This document shows positions 1 through 9,610 of a stretch of 64,000 nucleotides of DNA, piece by piece (the first letter of the stretch is position 1; every line of letters starts with the position of its first letter). The notes under the pieces are model-generated. The model ran no database searches, was not told the DNA's origin, and worked only from the letters and a program-made list of their open reading frames with translations. Source of the stretch: an uncultured Prevotellaceae bacterium. GTDB taxonomy: Bacteria; Bacteroidota; Bacteroidia; Bacteroidales; Bacteroidaceae. The translations under genes were made by a program, and so were the position numbers. The stretch is taken from NCBI GenBank assembly GCA_902769705.1, contig CACXPX010000005.1, positions 96,139 to 160,138 on the forward strand. Reading direction: 5' to 3'.

Positions 1-34
1 TGGAACCATTTTCAATCTTTATACCATCTATTAA

Positions 35-583
35 ATGTTCATAGCACAAGAATTACGCAAAAAAAGCATTGCTGAATACCTGCTGTATATGTGGCAGGTT
101 GAAGATATCATCCGTGTCTATGGCTGTTCGCTGTCGCGCATCCGTCGCGAATATATCGAACAGTTCGACTACGACGATGAACAAAAGGAAGACTTGGCAG
201 ATTGGTATGGCAATCTGGTCACAATGATGAACCAAGAAGGAAAACGCGAGCACGGACATCTGCAAATCAACCAGATTGTGTTACAGGATATGGCGGAACT
301 GAACGCGCAACTCCTCAACAGCACCAAGTTCCCATTTTACAACGCAGAATACTATAAGGTACTGCCGTTCATCGTTGAACTGCGGAACAAAGGCGACAAA
401 GAGGTTGGCGAAATAGAGACTTGTATGAATGCACTATATGGTACGATGCTCCTGCGTCTGCAGAAAAAGGACATCACACCCAACACCGAACATGCCATCA
501 AAGAAATCACCACTTTCATCGGAATGCTCTCTGATTATTATATCAAAGACAAGACTGAAGGTTTGAAATTTGAAGACGATTGA
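35..583 (+). CDS. DUF4924 family protein
   Basis: A 182-residue cytosolic protein with no signal peptide or membrane segment, predominantly helical in composition. From the overall pattern I recognise it as the DUF4924 family, which is restricted to Bacteroidetes and has no known function. Its stop is 3 nt before the rfbD start, so it is the first visible gene of an operon with rfbD and prfC. The start lies 34 nt from the window edge. The promoter is probably outside the window or in the few bases shown, and I cannot identify it. Family membership is from memory of the sequence pattern; no function is inferred. Confidence 0.8.
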   Translation: MFIAQELRKKSIAEYLLYMWQVEDIIRVYGCSLSRIRREYIEQFDYDDEQKEDLADWYGNLVTMMNQEGKREHGHLQINQIVLQDMAELNAQLLNSTKFPFYNAEYYKVLPFIVELRNKGDKEVGEIETCMNALYGTMLLRLQKKDITPNTEHAIKEITTFIGMLSDYYIKDKTEGLKFEDD

Positions 584-586
584 ATC

Positions 587-1435
587 ATGAATATCCTTAT
601 CACAGGCTGCAACGGCCAATTGGGTAACGAAATACAGTTGCTCGAAAAAAACAACCCACAACACAAATATTTCAACACCGACGTTGACGAACTCGACATT
701 ACCGATGCCGATGCCATTAACCAATATGTGGACGAAAACCATATTGACGGCATTGTCAACTGTGCAGCCTTCACGGCTGTAGACAAAGCAGAAAGCAACG
801 AAGAAATATGCACACGTCTCAATGCTGAGGCACCTGCCTATCTTGCAGCTGCCATCGCCAAGCACGATGGCTGGATAATACAGATAAGCACAGACTATGT
901 GTTCGACGGCACTAACCACACTCCTTACACCGAGGACGAAGATACTTGTCCGAATAGTGTCTATGGTCGCACAAAACTCGTGGGTGAGTTCAACGTGCAA
1001 AAACTCTGCCAACGGTCGATGATTATTCGAACAGCATGGCTTTATTCCACATTCGGCAACAACTTCGTGAAGACGATGCTACGACTGGGTAAAGAGAAGT
1101 CAGAACTTGGAGTTATCTTCGACCAAATTGGCACGCCCACCTACGCCCGTGACTTGGCGGTAGCCATCTTCACGGCTATCAACAAGGGCATTGTGCCGGG
1201 CATCTATCATTTCACCAACGAAGGTGTCACGTCGTGGTATGACTTCACAAAAGCCATTCATCGGCTCGCTGGCATCAAAGACTGCCATGTGCGTCCCCTC
1301 CACACCAGCGAATACCCCACCCCCGCCGCTCGTCCGCATTACAGCGTGCTTGACAAAACAAAAATCAAGCAGACATATGGACTCGACATTCCCTATTGGG
1401 AAGAATCATTAAGAGATTGTATTGAGAAATTATGA
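587..1435 (+). CDS. rfbD: dTDP-4-dehydrorhamnose reductase
   Basis: The 282-residue product is a short-chain dehydrogenase/reductase that makes dTDP-L-rhamnose from dTDP-4-dehydro-L-rhamnose with NAD(P)H, the last step of the dTDP-rhamnose pathway for cell-surface polysaccharide. The N-terminus carries the Rossmann motif GCNGQLG (about residues 7-13). The catalytic YxxxK is YGRTK with Y126 and K130, and the TDYVFDG stretch typical of the RmlD family precedes it. Length is normal. The other rml genes are not in the window. The stop codon overlaps the prfC start in an ATGA, which suggests translational coupling. Confidence 0.93.
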   Translation: MNILITGCNGQLGNEIQLLEKNNPQHKYFNTDVDELDITDADAINQYVDENHIDGIVNCAAFTAVDKAESNEEICTRLNAEAPAYLAAAIAKHDGWIIQISTDYVFDGTNHTPYTEDEDTCPNSVYGRTKLVGEFNVQKLCQRSMIIRTAWLYSTFGNNFVKTMLRLGKEKSELGVIFDQIGTPTYARDLAVAIFTAINKGIVPGIYHFTNEGVTSWYDFTKAIHRLAGIKDCHVRPLHTSEYPTPAARPHYSVLDKTKIKQTYGLDIPYWEESLRDCIEKL

Positions 1436-3018
1436 ATCAGGAAATAGATAGAAGACGTACATTTGCAATTATCTCGCACCCCGATGCTGGTAAGACCACG
1501 TTGACCGAGAAGTTTCTGCTTTTCGGTGGACAGATACAGGTGGCAGGTGCCGTGAAAAGTAACAAAATTCGAAAGACTGCCACCAGCGACTGGATGGACA
1601 TAGAGAAACAGCGCGGTATCTCGGTGTCGACATCGGTGATGGAGTTTGACTACACACCCGACGGGAAAGATATAGAGTACAAGGTGAACATCCTTGACAC
1701 ACCGGGACACCAGGACTTCGCTGAAGACACCTACCGAACACTCACGGCCGTAGATTCTGCCATTATCGTGGTGGATGGTGCGAAGGGCGTTGAGACACAG
1801 ACCCGCAAGCTGATGGAGGTGTGCCGTATGCGCAACACGCCTGTCATCATCTTCATCAACAAGATGGACCGCGAGGGACGCGATCCCTTCGACCTGCTCG
1901 ACGAGCTTGAACAAGAACTTCAAATCAAGGTACGCCCCCTTTCTTGGCCTATTAACCAAGGCGCAAGATTCAAAGGCGTCTATAACATCTACGAAGAGAA
2001 ACTCGACCTTTTCACACCCGACAAGCAACGCGTGACAGAGAAGGTGGAAGTGAACATCAATTCTGAAGAATTAGACCGGCATGTGGGCGAACAAGATGCC
2101 GAAAAGCTCCGTGAAGACCTCGAACTTGTTGACGGCGTTTACCCAGAATTTGAGGTTGACACCTACCGCTCGGCAGAAGTGGCACCCGTGTTCTTCGGTT
2201 CTGCGCTGAACAACTTTGGTGTGCAAGAGCTCTTGAACTGCTTTGTGGAGATTGCCCCAAGTCCCAAGCCCACCAAAGCGGAAGAGCGCGAAGTGATGCC
2301 CGACGAACCTAAGTTCACAGGTTTCATCTTTAAGATAACAGCCAACATCGACCCTAACCACCGCTCGTGTATTGCTTTCTGCAAGGTCTGCTCAGGGCGT
2401 TTCGTGCGCAACCAACCCTATCTGCATGTGAGACAAGGTAAGACGCTTCGTTTCTCCAGCCCCACCCAGTTCATGGCGCAACGCAAGAGCACCATTGACG
2501 AAGCATGGGCTGGCGACATCGTAGGATTGCCCGACAACGGTACATTCAAGATTGGCGACACGCTGACTGAGGGCGAACAGTTGCATTTCCGTGGGTTACC
2601 CTCATTCTCTCCCGAGATGTTCAAATACATTGAGAACGATGACCCCATGAAATCGAAACAGTTGGAAAAAGGTATCAATCAACTGATGGACGAAGGTGTG
2701 GCACAATTATTTGTGAACCAATTCAACGGTCGGAAAATCATCGGAACGGTCGGACAACTGCAGTTCGAGGTTATCCAATACCGATTGGAGAACGAATACA
2801 ACGCCAAATGCCGGTGGGAACCCGTGCATTTATACAAAGCATGTTGGGTGGAAGCCGATGACGACAAAGAGTTGGATGCCTTCAAAAAGCGCAAATACCA
2901 ATACATGGCGAAAGACCGCGAAGGGCGTGATGTTTTTCTGGCAGACTCAGGCTATGTTCTTCAGATGGCACAGGAAGACTTCAAACACATCCGCTTCCAT
3001 TTCACCAGCGAGTTCTAA
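1432..3018 (+). CDS. prfC: Peptide chain release factor 3 (RF3)
   Basis: A 528-residue translational GTPase that recycles RF1/RF2 from the ribosome after termination. The G1 loop HPDAGKTT is near residue 16, the G3 motif DTPGHQDF near residue 92 and the G4 motif NKMD near residue 146, followed by the EF-Tu-like domain 2 and the RF3 C-terminal domain. Length matches the family. Its start overlaps the rfbD stop by 4 nt (ATGA). Its stop overlaps the stop of the convergent UpxY gene at 3015-3018, so there is no room for a private terminator between the two genes. Confidence 0.96.
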   Translation: MNQEIDRRRTFAIISHPDAGKTTLTEKFLLFGGQIQVAGAVKSNKIRKTATSDWMDIEKQRGISVSTSVMEFDYTPDGKDIEYKVNILDTPGHQDFAEDTYRTLTAVDSAIIVVDGAKGVETQTRKLMEVCRMRNTPVIIFINKMDREGRDPFDLLDELEQELQIKVRPLSWPINQGARFKGVYNIYEEKLDLFTPDKQRVTEKVEVNINSEELDRHVGEQDAEKLREDLELVDGVYPEFEVDTYRSAEVAPVFFGSALNNFGVQELLNCFVEIAPSPKPTKAEEREVMPDEPKFTGFIFKITANIDPNHRSCIAFCKVCSGRFVRNQPYLHVRQGKTLRFSSPTQFMAQRKSTIDEAWAGDIVGLPDNGTFKIGDTLTEGEQLHFRGLPSFSPEMFKYIENDDPMKSKQLEKGINQLMDEGVAQLFVNQFNGRKIIGTVGQLQFEVIQYRLENEYNAKCRWEPVHLYKACWVEADDDKELDAFKKRKYQYMAKDREGRDVFLADSGYVLQMAQEDFKHIRFHFTSEF

Positions 3019-3563
3019 CTTTCTGCCGACACGCAGCACCAGCGCGAGACTTTCAGCATGACAGCCATGCCTGGCACCTCTTTCAGCAAGTAATACTTCT
3101 TGCTGCTACGCACGAGTTTGCCTGTCAAGCCCTTCAGCGGCCCAAACTTCACCAGCACAGGAGCCCCTACCTTCAAGCGAGCCTCTTCTTCGCTAAGATA
3201 CTTGCGCAGTTCTATTTCCGGATTGCACATAATCTGGAATTCACGCATCTGCTTGGCAGGAATCTCGCTAAAGGTGCGGTCATTCCGGCTGCGAGTTAAA
3301 ACAGCCATCTTAATATTCGAGTCTTTGATGAGTTCCACCAGTTCAGCATCGCTCATGGTACGCTTTACAAAAATCAGGTTGCTCACAACAGGTTTCAATA
3401 CGTGGCGTATATGATTCTCCTTGTCGAGCACGTCCACATAATGCATCGGTACAAAATACTCCACCTTTTTCTCTTCGAAATATCCGCTGGCAGCTTTTAG
3501 CTTCAGCGAGAATAGTCGGATAGCATACCACGGGGTGGAATCCAATTGGTTGTTTTCTTCCAT
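3015..3563 (-). CDS. UpxY-like NusG-family transcription antiterminator
   Basis: A 182-residue protein with an N-terminal NGN domain (the [14 protein letters not shown] start is typical of NusG paralogues) and a C-terminal KOW segment around residues 130-160 ([20 protein letters not shown]). In Bacteroides the UpxY proteins are encoded first in capsular polysaccharide operons and prevent premature termination there. Here the gene is alone: it has its own promoter (3584-3615), no polysaccharide genes follow it, and it is convergent with prfC. Either it acts in trans on a distant locus or it is a leftover of a lost capsule cluster. A start at 3563 gives the expected NGN N-terminus. Confidence 0.85.
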   Translation of the reverse strand: MEENNQLDSTPWYAIRLFSLKLKAASGYFEEKKVEYFVPMHYVDVLDKENHIRHVLKPVVSNLIFVKRTMSDAELVELIKDSNIKMAVLTRSRNDRTFSEIPAKQMREFQIMCNPEIELRKYLSEEEARLKVGAPVLVKFGPLKGLTGKLVRSSKKYYLLKEVPGMAVMLKVSRWCCVSAES

Positions 3564-3583
3564 GAAGATGTATTATTTTTGTG

Positions 3584-3615
3584 CAAAAATACCCATTTTC
3601 ACATAAACAGCCAAA
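3584..3615 (-). promoter_or_regulatory. Promoter of the UpxY-like gene
   Basis: On the minus strand the -7 box TATTTTTG (3584-3591, fits TAnnTTTG) lies 20 nt downstream of a -33 TTTG (3612-3615). Spacing and sequences match the Bacteroidetes housekeeping consensus. It is 20 nt upstream of the start at 3563. Confidence 0.75.
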
Positions 3616-3642
3616 ACAATAATGAGTTTTTTAGCCGTCGGA

Positions 3643-3675
3643 CATAAAAAAGGCTGAGTCATCAAAGACTCAGCC
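3643..3675 (-). terminator. Terminator of the trp operon
   Basis: The stem GGCTGAGTC/GACTCAGCC (9 bp, 6-nt loop; 3652-3660 and 3667-3675) is followed on the minus strand by a run of T. The upstream arm lies inside the last codons of trpG and the stop codon (3662-3664) lies in the loop, so the end of trpG and the terminator share sequence. Confidence 0.88.
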
Positions 3676-4237
3676 AATTGTCAAGCATCGTGCGCCCATC
3701 GGGCGTGAGCACACTCTCGGGGTGGAACTGAATGCCGTGTATATCGTAATTCTTATGTCTCAAAGCCATAATCTGACCATCGTCGCTTACAGCCGTCACC
3801 TCCAGACAATCGGGGAATCCTGCACGGTCTACCACCCACGAATGGTAGCGTCCCATCTTGATACGTTTGGGCAAACCATGGAAAATGGGGTCTGTACCAA
3901 ACTGAGTGCCCTCTGTCTGCACACCATGATAAACATCTTCGAGGTTCGTCAAACGTCCACCGAAATGCTCACCAATGGCCTGATGCCCCAAACATACCCC
4001 CAATATGGGTTTCCGTCCCGCATAAGTCTTGATGACATCGAGCAACAATCCAGCCTCAGAAGGAATACCCGGGCCTGGTGAAAGGATGATCTTATCGAAC
4101 GGTTCCAATTGGTTGAGCACAAACTGGTCGTTGCGATAAACTGTAACGTCGGCTCCAAGTTCTTTTACCAAATGTGCCAGATTGTAGGTAAAAGAGTCGT
4201 AGTTGTCGATGATGACGATATTGATTGAATTATTCAT
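3662..4237 (-). CDS. trpG: Anthranilate synthase component II (glutamine amidotransferase)
   Basis: A 191-residue class I glutamine amidotransferase that supplies ammonia to TrpE for anthranilate synthesis. The oxyanion loop region SPGPGIPSEAG, the nucleophile elbow GVCLGHQAIGEHFGG (Cys near 83) and the His-Glu pair in GIQFHPESVLT (near 172-174) are all present. Length matches stand-alone TrpG/PabA. The same subunit can serve aminodeoxychorismate synthase, but the position directly after trpE (4-nt ATGA overlap) argues for tryptophan synthesis. It is the last gene of the operon and its 3' end is built into the terminator stem. Confidence 0.93.
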   Translation of the reverse strand: MNNSINIVIIDNYDSFTYNLAHLVKELGADVTVYRNDQFVLNQLEPFDKIILSPGPGIPSEAGLLLDVIKTYAGRKPILGVCLGHQAIGEHFGGRLTNLEDVYHGVQTEGTQFGTDPIFHGLPKRIKMGRYHSWVVDRAGFPDCLEVTAVSDDGQIMALRHKNYDIHGIQFHPESVLTPDGRTMLDNWLSL

Positions 4238-5664
4238 ATTGTCTCTGCGATATTTATGGCACGACGCAGCGCACCCAATTTGTTATGTACTTCCTGCAAT
4301 TCATACTCTTCGTTGCTCTTCGCCACGATACCTCCACCAGCCTGGAACCATAGTTCACCATTGCGACTGATGAATGTGCGGATGACAATGGCTTGGTTCA
4401 GGTTGCCATTCAAACCAATGAAACCGATGCAACCACCATAGGCACCACGATTGTGAGGTTCAATTTCGCTGATGAGTTGCATAGCCCGAACCTTCGGCGC
4501 CCCACTCAACGTGCCAGCTGGGAACGTTTCGAAGAAAGCGCGTATATGATCGGCATCTTCATCGAGCGTACCGCTGACACGTGAAACCAAATGGATGACA
4601 TGACTATAGAACTGCATGTTTTTATAGAAATCCACCTGCACACCATGACAGTTACGGCTCAAATCGTTTCGTGCCAAGTCCACCAGCATCACATGCTCGG
4701 CATTCTCCTTGGGGTCATTGCGCAGATATTCGGCATTCTTCTGGTCTTGCTCAGAGTCGCCCGTCCGCTTGGTAGTACCGGCAATGGGGTCAATGAACGC
4801 CTTGTTGCCTTCTATACGACAATGGGTCTCGGGGGAAGAGCCAAAAATGCGGAAGCCTCCGAAATCGAAATAAAAGAGATAGGGACTGGGGTTAATGCTA
4901 CGCAGAGCACGATAGAGTTTGAAGTCATCACCTTCGTATTTCTGAATAAAACGGCGCGAGATGACAATCTGGAACACGTCGCCACGCAGGCAATGTTTGA
5001 TGCAACGGCGGATGTTTGCCTTATGCTGCTCATCGGTCAAAGGAGATACAGCATCGCCGACAGGATGAAAGGCATACGACTTGACATTATGCTTGTTGAT
5101 GAGCATCTCCAGTTTGCCGAGTTCGGCATCGGCTTCATCTTCCTTTCCGTTAGGCACCAATGTGACGAGTGTCATCTGGTTGCTGAAATGGTCAAAGACG
5201 ATGATGTCTCTATACATTATATATAATATGTCTGGAGCATCGTTCTTCTCCATCGTCTCGTCTTTCACCTCGATATCCTCGAAATAGCGCACGGCATTAA
5301 AGGTTGTATATCCATACAAGCCACAATAATGGGCAGCCTCGCCTTCCACATGGAAACGCCCAATGAACTGGTTCACAGCCTCGGCCACCATCGACATTGC
5401 CCTACCTTTCACGCTGGCGTCTATCACGACGCGATCTGTGCTACCGTCAGGATAGGTGGAAGCAATCACGCCATGAGCGACAGAAATCTGTGCAATGGGA
5501 TTCAAGCCGATAAACGAACGTGAGTTGTCGCGATGGTTGAAGTCACTACTTTCCATCAACGCACTCTGCGGATGGATGTCGCGCAACTGCATATACACGC
5601 CTACAGGAGTATAGAGGTCGGCCAATTTACGGCGCGAACAAGCTGTATAATTAAAAGTCTCCAT
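4234..5664 (-). CDS. trpE: Anthranilate synthase component I
   Basis: A 476-residue chorismate-binding enzyme that converts chorismate and ammonia to anthranilate. The C-terminal catalytic domain contains DPIAGTTKRTG, LVDLARNDLSR and TFPAGTLSGAPK, all typical of the family. Near the N-terminus SALMESSD corresponds to the LLES segment that binds Trp for feedback inhibition, so the enzyme is probably allosteric. The frame opens upstream at 5718, but the ATG at 5664 (METFNYTACSRR) gives the normal N-terminus and places the start 14 nt inside the 3' end of trpB, consistent with translational coupling. Confidence 0.93.
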   Translation of the reverse strand: METFNYTACSRRKLADLYTPVGVYMQLRDIHPQSALMESSDFNHRDNSRSFIGLNPIAQISVAHGVIASTYPDGSTDRVVIDASVKGRAMSMVAEAVNQFIGRFHVEGEAAHYCGLYGYTTFNAVRYFEDIEVKDETMEKNDAPDILYIMYRDIIVFDHFSNQMTLVTLVPNGKEDEADAELGKLEMLINKHNVKSYAFHPVGDAVSPLTDEQHKANIRRCIKHCLRGDVFQIVISRRFIQKYEGDDFKLYRALRSINPSPYLFYFDFGGFRIFGSSPETHCRIEGNKAFIDPIAGTTKRTGDSEQDQKNAEYLRNDPKENAEHVMLVDLARNDLSRNCHGVQVDFYKNMQFYSHVIHLVSRVSGTLDEDADHIRAFFETFPAGTLSGAPKVRAMQLISEIEPHNRGAYGGCIGFIGLNGNLNQAIVIRTFISRNGELWFQAGGGIVAKSNEEYELQEVHNKLGALRRAINIAETI

Positions 5665-6859
5665 ATTCTTTTGCCATTTCTTTGTTGTTGAGATATGTCT
5701 GCACATCCTTGTCGCCACGACCGCTGACCGTCAAAACCACCACGTCATCAGGCTTGAACGACATTTTCTTCAGAGCCGCAATGGCATGGGCACTCTCGAT
5801 AGCGGGTATAATGCCCTCCATGCGAGTGAGTTCGTAGCCGGCATAGATGGCTTCATCGTCGTTGATGGCCATCACATGTGTGCGTCCCTGTTCAGCCAGA
5901 TTGGCATGCATAGGACCGATGCCAGGATAGTCGAGTCCTGCCGAGATGGTAAAAGCCTCCTTTATCTGCCCGTCATTGGTCTGCATCACGAGCGTCCGTG
6001 CACCATGAATGATGCCTTCGGTACCACAATGCATCGTGGCAGCCGTGTAGTCGGTATCGATACCATGACCTCCAGCCTCAGCCAAATAGATGTTCACGCG
6101 CTCGTCATTAATGTAATGGTAGATGGTGCCTGCAGCATTCGAACCACCACCTACGCAGGCAATGAGATAATCGGGATAGTCGCGGCCAATCTTCTCCTGC
6201 AACTGCCATTTGATTTCCTCAGAAATGATGCTCTGCATGCGAGCCACAATATCGGGATAAGGATGCGGTCCCATCGTGGAACCAACAATATAGAACGTGT
6301 CCTGAGGATGACAACACCAGTCGCGAATGGCCTCGGAACAAGCGTCGGAGAGCGTCATGTTGCCCGTCATGACAGGATGGACAGTCGCACCAAGCATACG
6401 CATACGTTCCACGTTGGTGTGCTGGCGTTCCACATCGGTCTTTCCCATGAAAATCTCACATTGCATATCCATGAGCGCACAAACTGTTGCCGTTGCCACT
6501 CCATGCTGACCAGCACCTGTCTCTGCGATGATGCGCGTTTTTCCCATCCGCTTGGCCATCAGGATTTGTCCGATAGTATTGTTAATCTTATGGGCACCCG
6601 TGTGGTTCAAGTCTTCACGTTTCAGATAAAGCTGGCAACCGTAACGCTCGCTCATGCGACGGGCGAAATAAAGTGGTGAAGGCCTACCCACATAGTCTTT
6701 CAATAAGGCATGAAACTCTTTCTTGAATTCCTCGCTCTCGATGATAGGCAAATATGCATCCTGCAAATCATGCACACACTTGTAAAGAATCTCGGGGACG
6801 TATGCCCCTCCATACTTGCCAAAAAAGCCTTTGTCGTCTATGAAATAGTTTTTGTCCAT
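5651..6859 (-). CDS. trpB: Tryptophan synthase beta chain
   Basis: A 402-residue PLP enzyme that condenses indole and L-serine to tryptophan in the alpha2-beta2 complex. The PLP lysine lies in HTGAHKINN (K91). GGGSNA, which holds the PLP phosphate, is present, as is the family N-terminus GFFGKYGGAYVPE. This is the TrpB1 type that pairs with TrpA. It is separated from trpA here by the thioesterase gene, 24 nt upstream, and overlaps trpE by 14 nt at its 3' end. Confidence 0.96.
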   Translation of the reverse strand: MDKNYFIDDKGFFGKYGGAYVPEILYKCVHDLQDAYLPIIESEEFKKEFHALLKDYVGRPSPLYFARRMSERYGCQLYLKREDLNHTGAHKINNTIGQILMAKRMGKTRIIAETGAGQHGVATATVCALMDMQCEIFMGKTDVERQHTNVERMRMLGATVHPVMTGNMTLSDACSEAIRDWCCHPQDTFYIVGSTMGPHPYPDIVARMQSIISEEIKWQLQEKIGRDYPDYLIACVGGGSNAAGTIYHYINDERVNIYLAEAGGHGIDTDYTAATMHCGTEGIIHGARTLVMQTNDGQIKEAFTISAGLDYPGIGPMHANLAEQGRTHVMAINDDEAIYAGYELTRMEGIIPAIESAHAIAALKKMSFKPDDVVVLTVSGRGDKDVQTYLNNKEMAKEYGDF

Positions 6860-6883
6860 TTGTTGATTGTTATCTTGTTTAAA

Positions 6884-7297
6884 TTACATCAGTTGGTCAT
6901 ACTGCATCGGCGTATCCTTGCGATAGGCTGTTCCCGTGATGGCACAAACAAGGTCGCCGTCTTGGTTTTTAATCTTCACTTCGCAATAGGGAATCTTGTG
7001 ATGATTCAACGTCTCCTCAGCCTCAGCCACAAGATGGTCGCCCACCTTAGCCGAATGCAGGAACGAGATGCTGCTGCCAAGTCCGAACGTCAGCCGCCCC
7101 CTACTGTTCATGACGGCAGCCAATGCCAAGTCGGCCAACGTGAACAATGCTCCGCCCTGACAAACGCCACCTGCATTCAGATGGTCGTTGGTAACGGTCA
7201 TTTCAGCCCGTGCATACCCTTCTCTCACCTCGGTGAGTTGAATCCCGTTGCAAGCGGCAAACCTGTCGTTGGTGTTCAATATCTCTTTCAGCGTCAT
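6884..7297 (-). CDS. PaaI-like hotdog thioesterase within the trp operon
   Basis: A 137-residue single hotdog-fold protein of the PaaI/YdiI type: the stretch NAGGVCQGGALFTLADLALA is the usual helix region that carries the acidic catalytic residue (Asp in LADLAL). Family members hydrolyse aryl- or acyl-CoA thioesters. Its start overlaps the trpA stop in ATGA (7294-7297) and trpB follows after 24 nt, so it is a true operon member. What it does for tryptophan synthesis is unknown. It could clear an aromatic CoA ester, or merely be carried along. The substrate cannot be read from the sequence. Confidence 0.85.
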   Translation of the reverse strand: MTLKEILNTNDRFAACNGIQLTEVREGYARAEMTVTNDHLNAGGVCQGGALFTLADLALAAVMNSRGRLTFGLGSSISFLHSAKVGDHLVAEAEETLNHHKIPYCEVKIKNQDGDLVCAITGTAYRKDTPMQYDQLM

Positions 7298-8073
7298 TGT
7301 TCCAAAGCTTTATAAAGTTCGTCCATCGCCAAATCGGCATTACCTGTTTCGTTGAGCAAAGTCACAAACTTCGAACCAATGATGGCTCCTGCGGCATTTG
7401 CCTGCGCACTCTCAAGCGTCTGCTTGTTGGAAATGCCAAAACCAATCATGCGGGGATTGCGAAGATTCATGGCGTTGATGCGGCGGAAATATTCCAGTTT
7501 TGCATCACCAAACGAACTTTGCGCGCCCGTGATGCTGGCACTCGACACCATATAGATGAATCCATCGGTATGCTCATCGATAAAGCGAATGCGCTCTTCA
7601 GAAGTCTCAGGCGTAATCATCATGATGATGCGCAAGTCGTAGCGGTCGGCAATCGGCTTCACCACTTCAAGATAATCTTTGAAGGGCAAGTCCGGGATGA
7701 TGACTCCCGAGATGCCAGCCTCCACACACGCCTTGAAGAAAGGCTCGAAGCCATAATGCATCACAACGTTGAGATACCCCATCCAGACCAATGGAATCTG
7801 CACCTCATCCTTGATGTCACGCAACTGACGGAAAAGGATTTCCGTTGACATTCCGTTCTTCAAAGCCGTCGTGCCGGCACTCTGAATGACGGGACCGTCG
7901 GCCAATGGGTCACTAAAAGGCATTCCCACCTCTATCATGTCGATGCCCCGGCGCTGCAAGGTCAGAATGACGTCTGCCGTTCCCTCCAATGTAGGACAGC
8001 CAGCGCAGAAGTAAAGCGACAGCAGTTTGCGGTGTTTGCTTTCCGCAAACAGTTTGTTGATTTTATTATCCAT
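7294..8073 (-). CDS. trpA: Tryptophan synthase alpha chain
   Basis: A 259-residue TIM-barrel lyase that cleaves indole-3-glycerol phosphate to indole and glyceraldehyde 3-phosphate and channels indole to TrpB. MIEVGMPFSDPLADGP carries the catalytic Glu and Asp, and the phosphate-binding segment near the C-terminus reads GFGISNKQTLE. Length is normal. It follows trpF after 10 nt and overlaps the thioesterase start by 4 nt. Confidence 0.95.
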   Translation of the reverse strand: MDNKINKLFAESKHRKLLSLYFCAGCPTLEGTADVILTLQRRGIDMIEVGMPFSDPLADGPVIQSAGTTALKNGMSTEILFRQLRDIKDEVQIPLVWMGYLNVVMHYGFEPFFKACVEAGISGVIIPDLPFKDYLEVVKPIADRYDLRIIMMITPETSEERIRFIDEHTDGFIYMVSSASITGAQSSFGDAKLEYFRRINAMNLRNPRMIGFGISNKQTLESAQANAAGAIIGSKFVTLLNETGNADLAMDELYKALEQ

Positions 8074-8083
8074 AGTTTTTGTG

Positions 8084-8785
8084 TTAGTTTCTTATTGCTT
8101 GAATGAACTGGCGAAGAGCCTCAACGTCCTTCAGACCGGGTTCAATCTCGAAACGCGAGTTCAAGTCGACACCCGCAAATTGGGGATGAGCAAACGACTT
8201 CACGCGCTCCACATCGTCAGGTCCGATGCCACCACTGAGCAGGAACGGAGTTTGTCCATCGTATAGTTTCAACACATCCCAATCGAACTGCTCGCCGCTT
8301 CCGCCAACCGTTTTACACTTGGTGTCGAAAATGAACAGGTCCACCACGCCCTCATACTCCTTATAACGGCTCACATCCTCGGGAGAGCCTATGCTCAAAG
8401 CCTTGATGATTTTCACACCCGACTTGATATCAGGCTCCAGCGTGCGGCGCAAGTTCTCTATCATCACGCGGCTCTCCTCGCCGTGCAGCTGGACATAGTC
8501 AAGGTCATAGTTAAAGACACGCGTCACTATGCTTTGGGGCATGTCGTCCACAAACACGCCAACCCGCTTTGGCAAAACGACCTCGTCGGCGGGTGCTTCC
8601 ACTTTGCCCCGACCTTTGTTCAACCGTTCCACGCTATAGTCAGGGATGATGCCAGCTTGCGAACTGATCATTCTCACAAAACGAGGACTGCCGGGCCAAA
8701 AGACAAAACCTATCATGTCGATGCCTAAGGCAGAGACGGCGCGGATGTTCTCGGGCTCGCGCATGCCACAAACTTTGATATACAT
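8084..8785 (-). CDS. trpF: Phosphoribosylanthranilate isomerase
   Basis: A 233-residue TIM-barrel isomerase for the Amadori rearrangement of phosphoribosylanthranilate. The catalytic Cys is in IKVCGMRE at the N-terminus, the general-acid Asp in IFDTKCKTVGGSG, and the C-terminal phosphate loop LLSGGIGPDDVE is intact. It sits 12 nt after trpC and 10 nt before trpA, with RBS-like purines in between. Confidence 0.94.
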   Translation of the reverse strand: MYIKVCGMREPENIRAVSALGIDMIGFVFWPGSPRFVRMISSQAGIIPDYSVERLNKGRGKVEAPADEVVLPKRVGVFVDDMPQSIVTRVFNYDLDYVQLHGEESRVMIENLRRTLEPDIKSGVKIIKALSIGSPEDVSRYKEYEGVVDLFIFDTKCKTVGGSGEQFDWDVLKLYDGQTPFLLSGGIGPDDVERVKSFAHPQFAGVDLNSRFEIEPGLKDVEALRQFIQAIRN

Positions 8786-8797
8786 ATTCTTATAGTT

Positions 8798-9610
8798 TTA
8801 TTTCAACGACTTGACTGTTTGTATAAACTGGGACAAAGATTCGCCGGGATTGTCGGTCTTCATGAAATTCTCACCGATGAGGAATCCGTTGAAACCTGCC
8901 AACTGCAACGCCCTCACCGTTTCGGGGTTAGAGATGCCGCTCTCGCTCACCTTACAACCTTCTGACGGCAATTTTGATGCCAAACTAAACGAGTTCTGCA
9001 CATCGGTGATGAACGTTCCCAGATTGCGATTGTTGATGCCATACATGTCAGGTTCCAGCTCCGCATAGTCGAGTTCGCGCTCGCTATGCATCTCCAACAA
9101 CACCTCAAGCCCCAGCTCATGGGCGACCGAAAGGAGTGACTTGCACTCGTCCAACCGCAAGTCGGCAGCTATCAGCAATGCCGCCGAAGCCCCACAATGG
9201 CGGGCTTGGAACAGCTGGTATTCGTCGATGACAAAGTTCTTATAGAGAACGGGAATCGTCACCCCCGACTGGCGCGCTATGCGGATGAAGTCGTCGTTGC
9301 CGCCAAAATAGCGTTCGTCGGTCAGTATGCTGATGGCCGACGCACCATTCCGCTGATAACCCAGAGGAATCTCAGAAGCACTTCCCTCCTCCTTTATCCA
9401 TCCTTTCGAGGGCGACTTACGCTTGAACTCGGCAATGATGCCCACCTCGGAGTTGAGCAGGGCGCTTCGCATTGAAGGCCGAGGCTCACCCTCTTCCTCA
9501 AGCATCAGCCGCTCCACCTTCGCATAGAGCTCGCGGGGAGGTACTTCAGCTTTCAACCGCTCCACTTCCACACGCTTATGGGCCACTATCTCATCCAACA
9601 CATCCTTCAT
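8798..9610 (-). CDS. trpC: Indole-3-glycerol phosphate synthase
   Basis: A 270-residue stand-alone TrpC (not fused to trpF). It closes the indole ring of CdRP with loss of CO2 and water. The family signature EFKRKSPSKGWI carries the catalytic Lys, and GINNRNLGTF and SESGISNPETV follow in the expected order. Unlike the tight spacing elsewhere in the operon, 174 nt of low-complexity sequence separates it from trpD. Confidence 0.95.
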   Translation of the reverse strand: MKDVLDEIVAHKRVEVERLKAEVPPRELYAKVERLMLEEEGEPRPSMRSALLNSEVGIIAEFKRKSPSKGWIKEEGSASEIPLGYQRNGASAISILTDERYFGGNDDFIRIARQSGVTIPVLYKNFVIDEYQLFQARHCGASAALLIAADLRLDECKSLLSVAHELGLEVLLEMHSERELDYAELEPDMYGINNRNLGTFITDVQNSFSLASKLPSEGCKVSESGISNPETVRALQLAGFNGFLIGENFMKTDNPGESLSQFIQTVKSLK

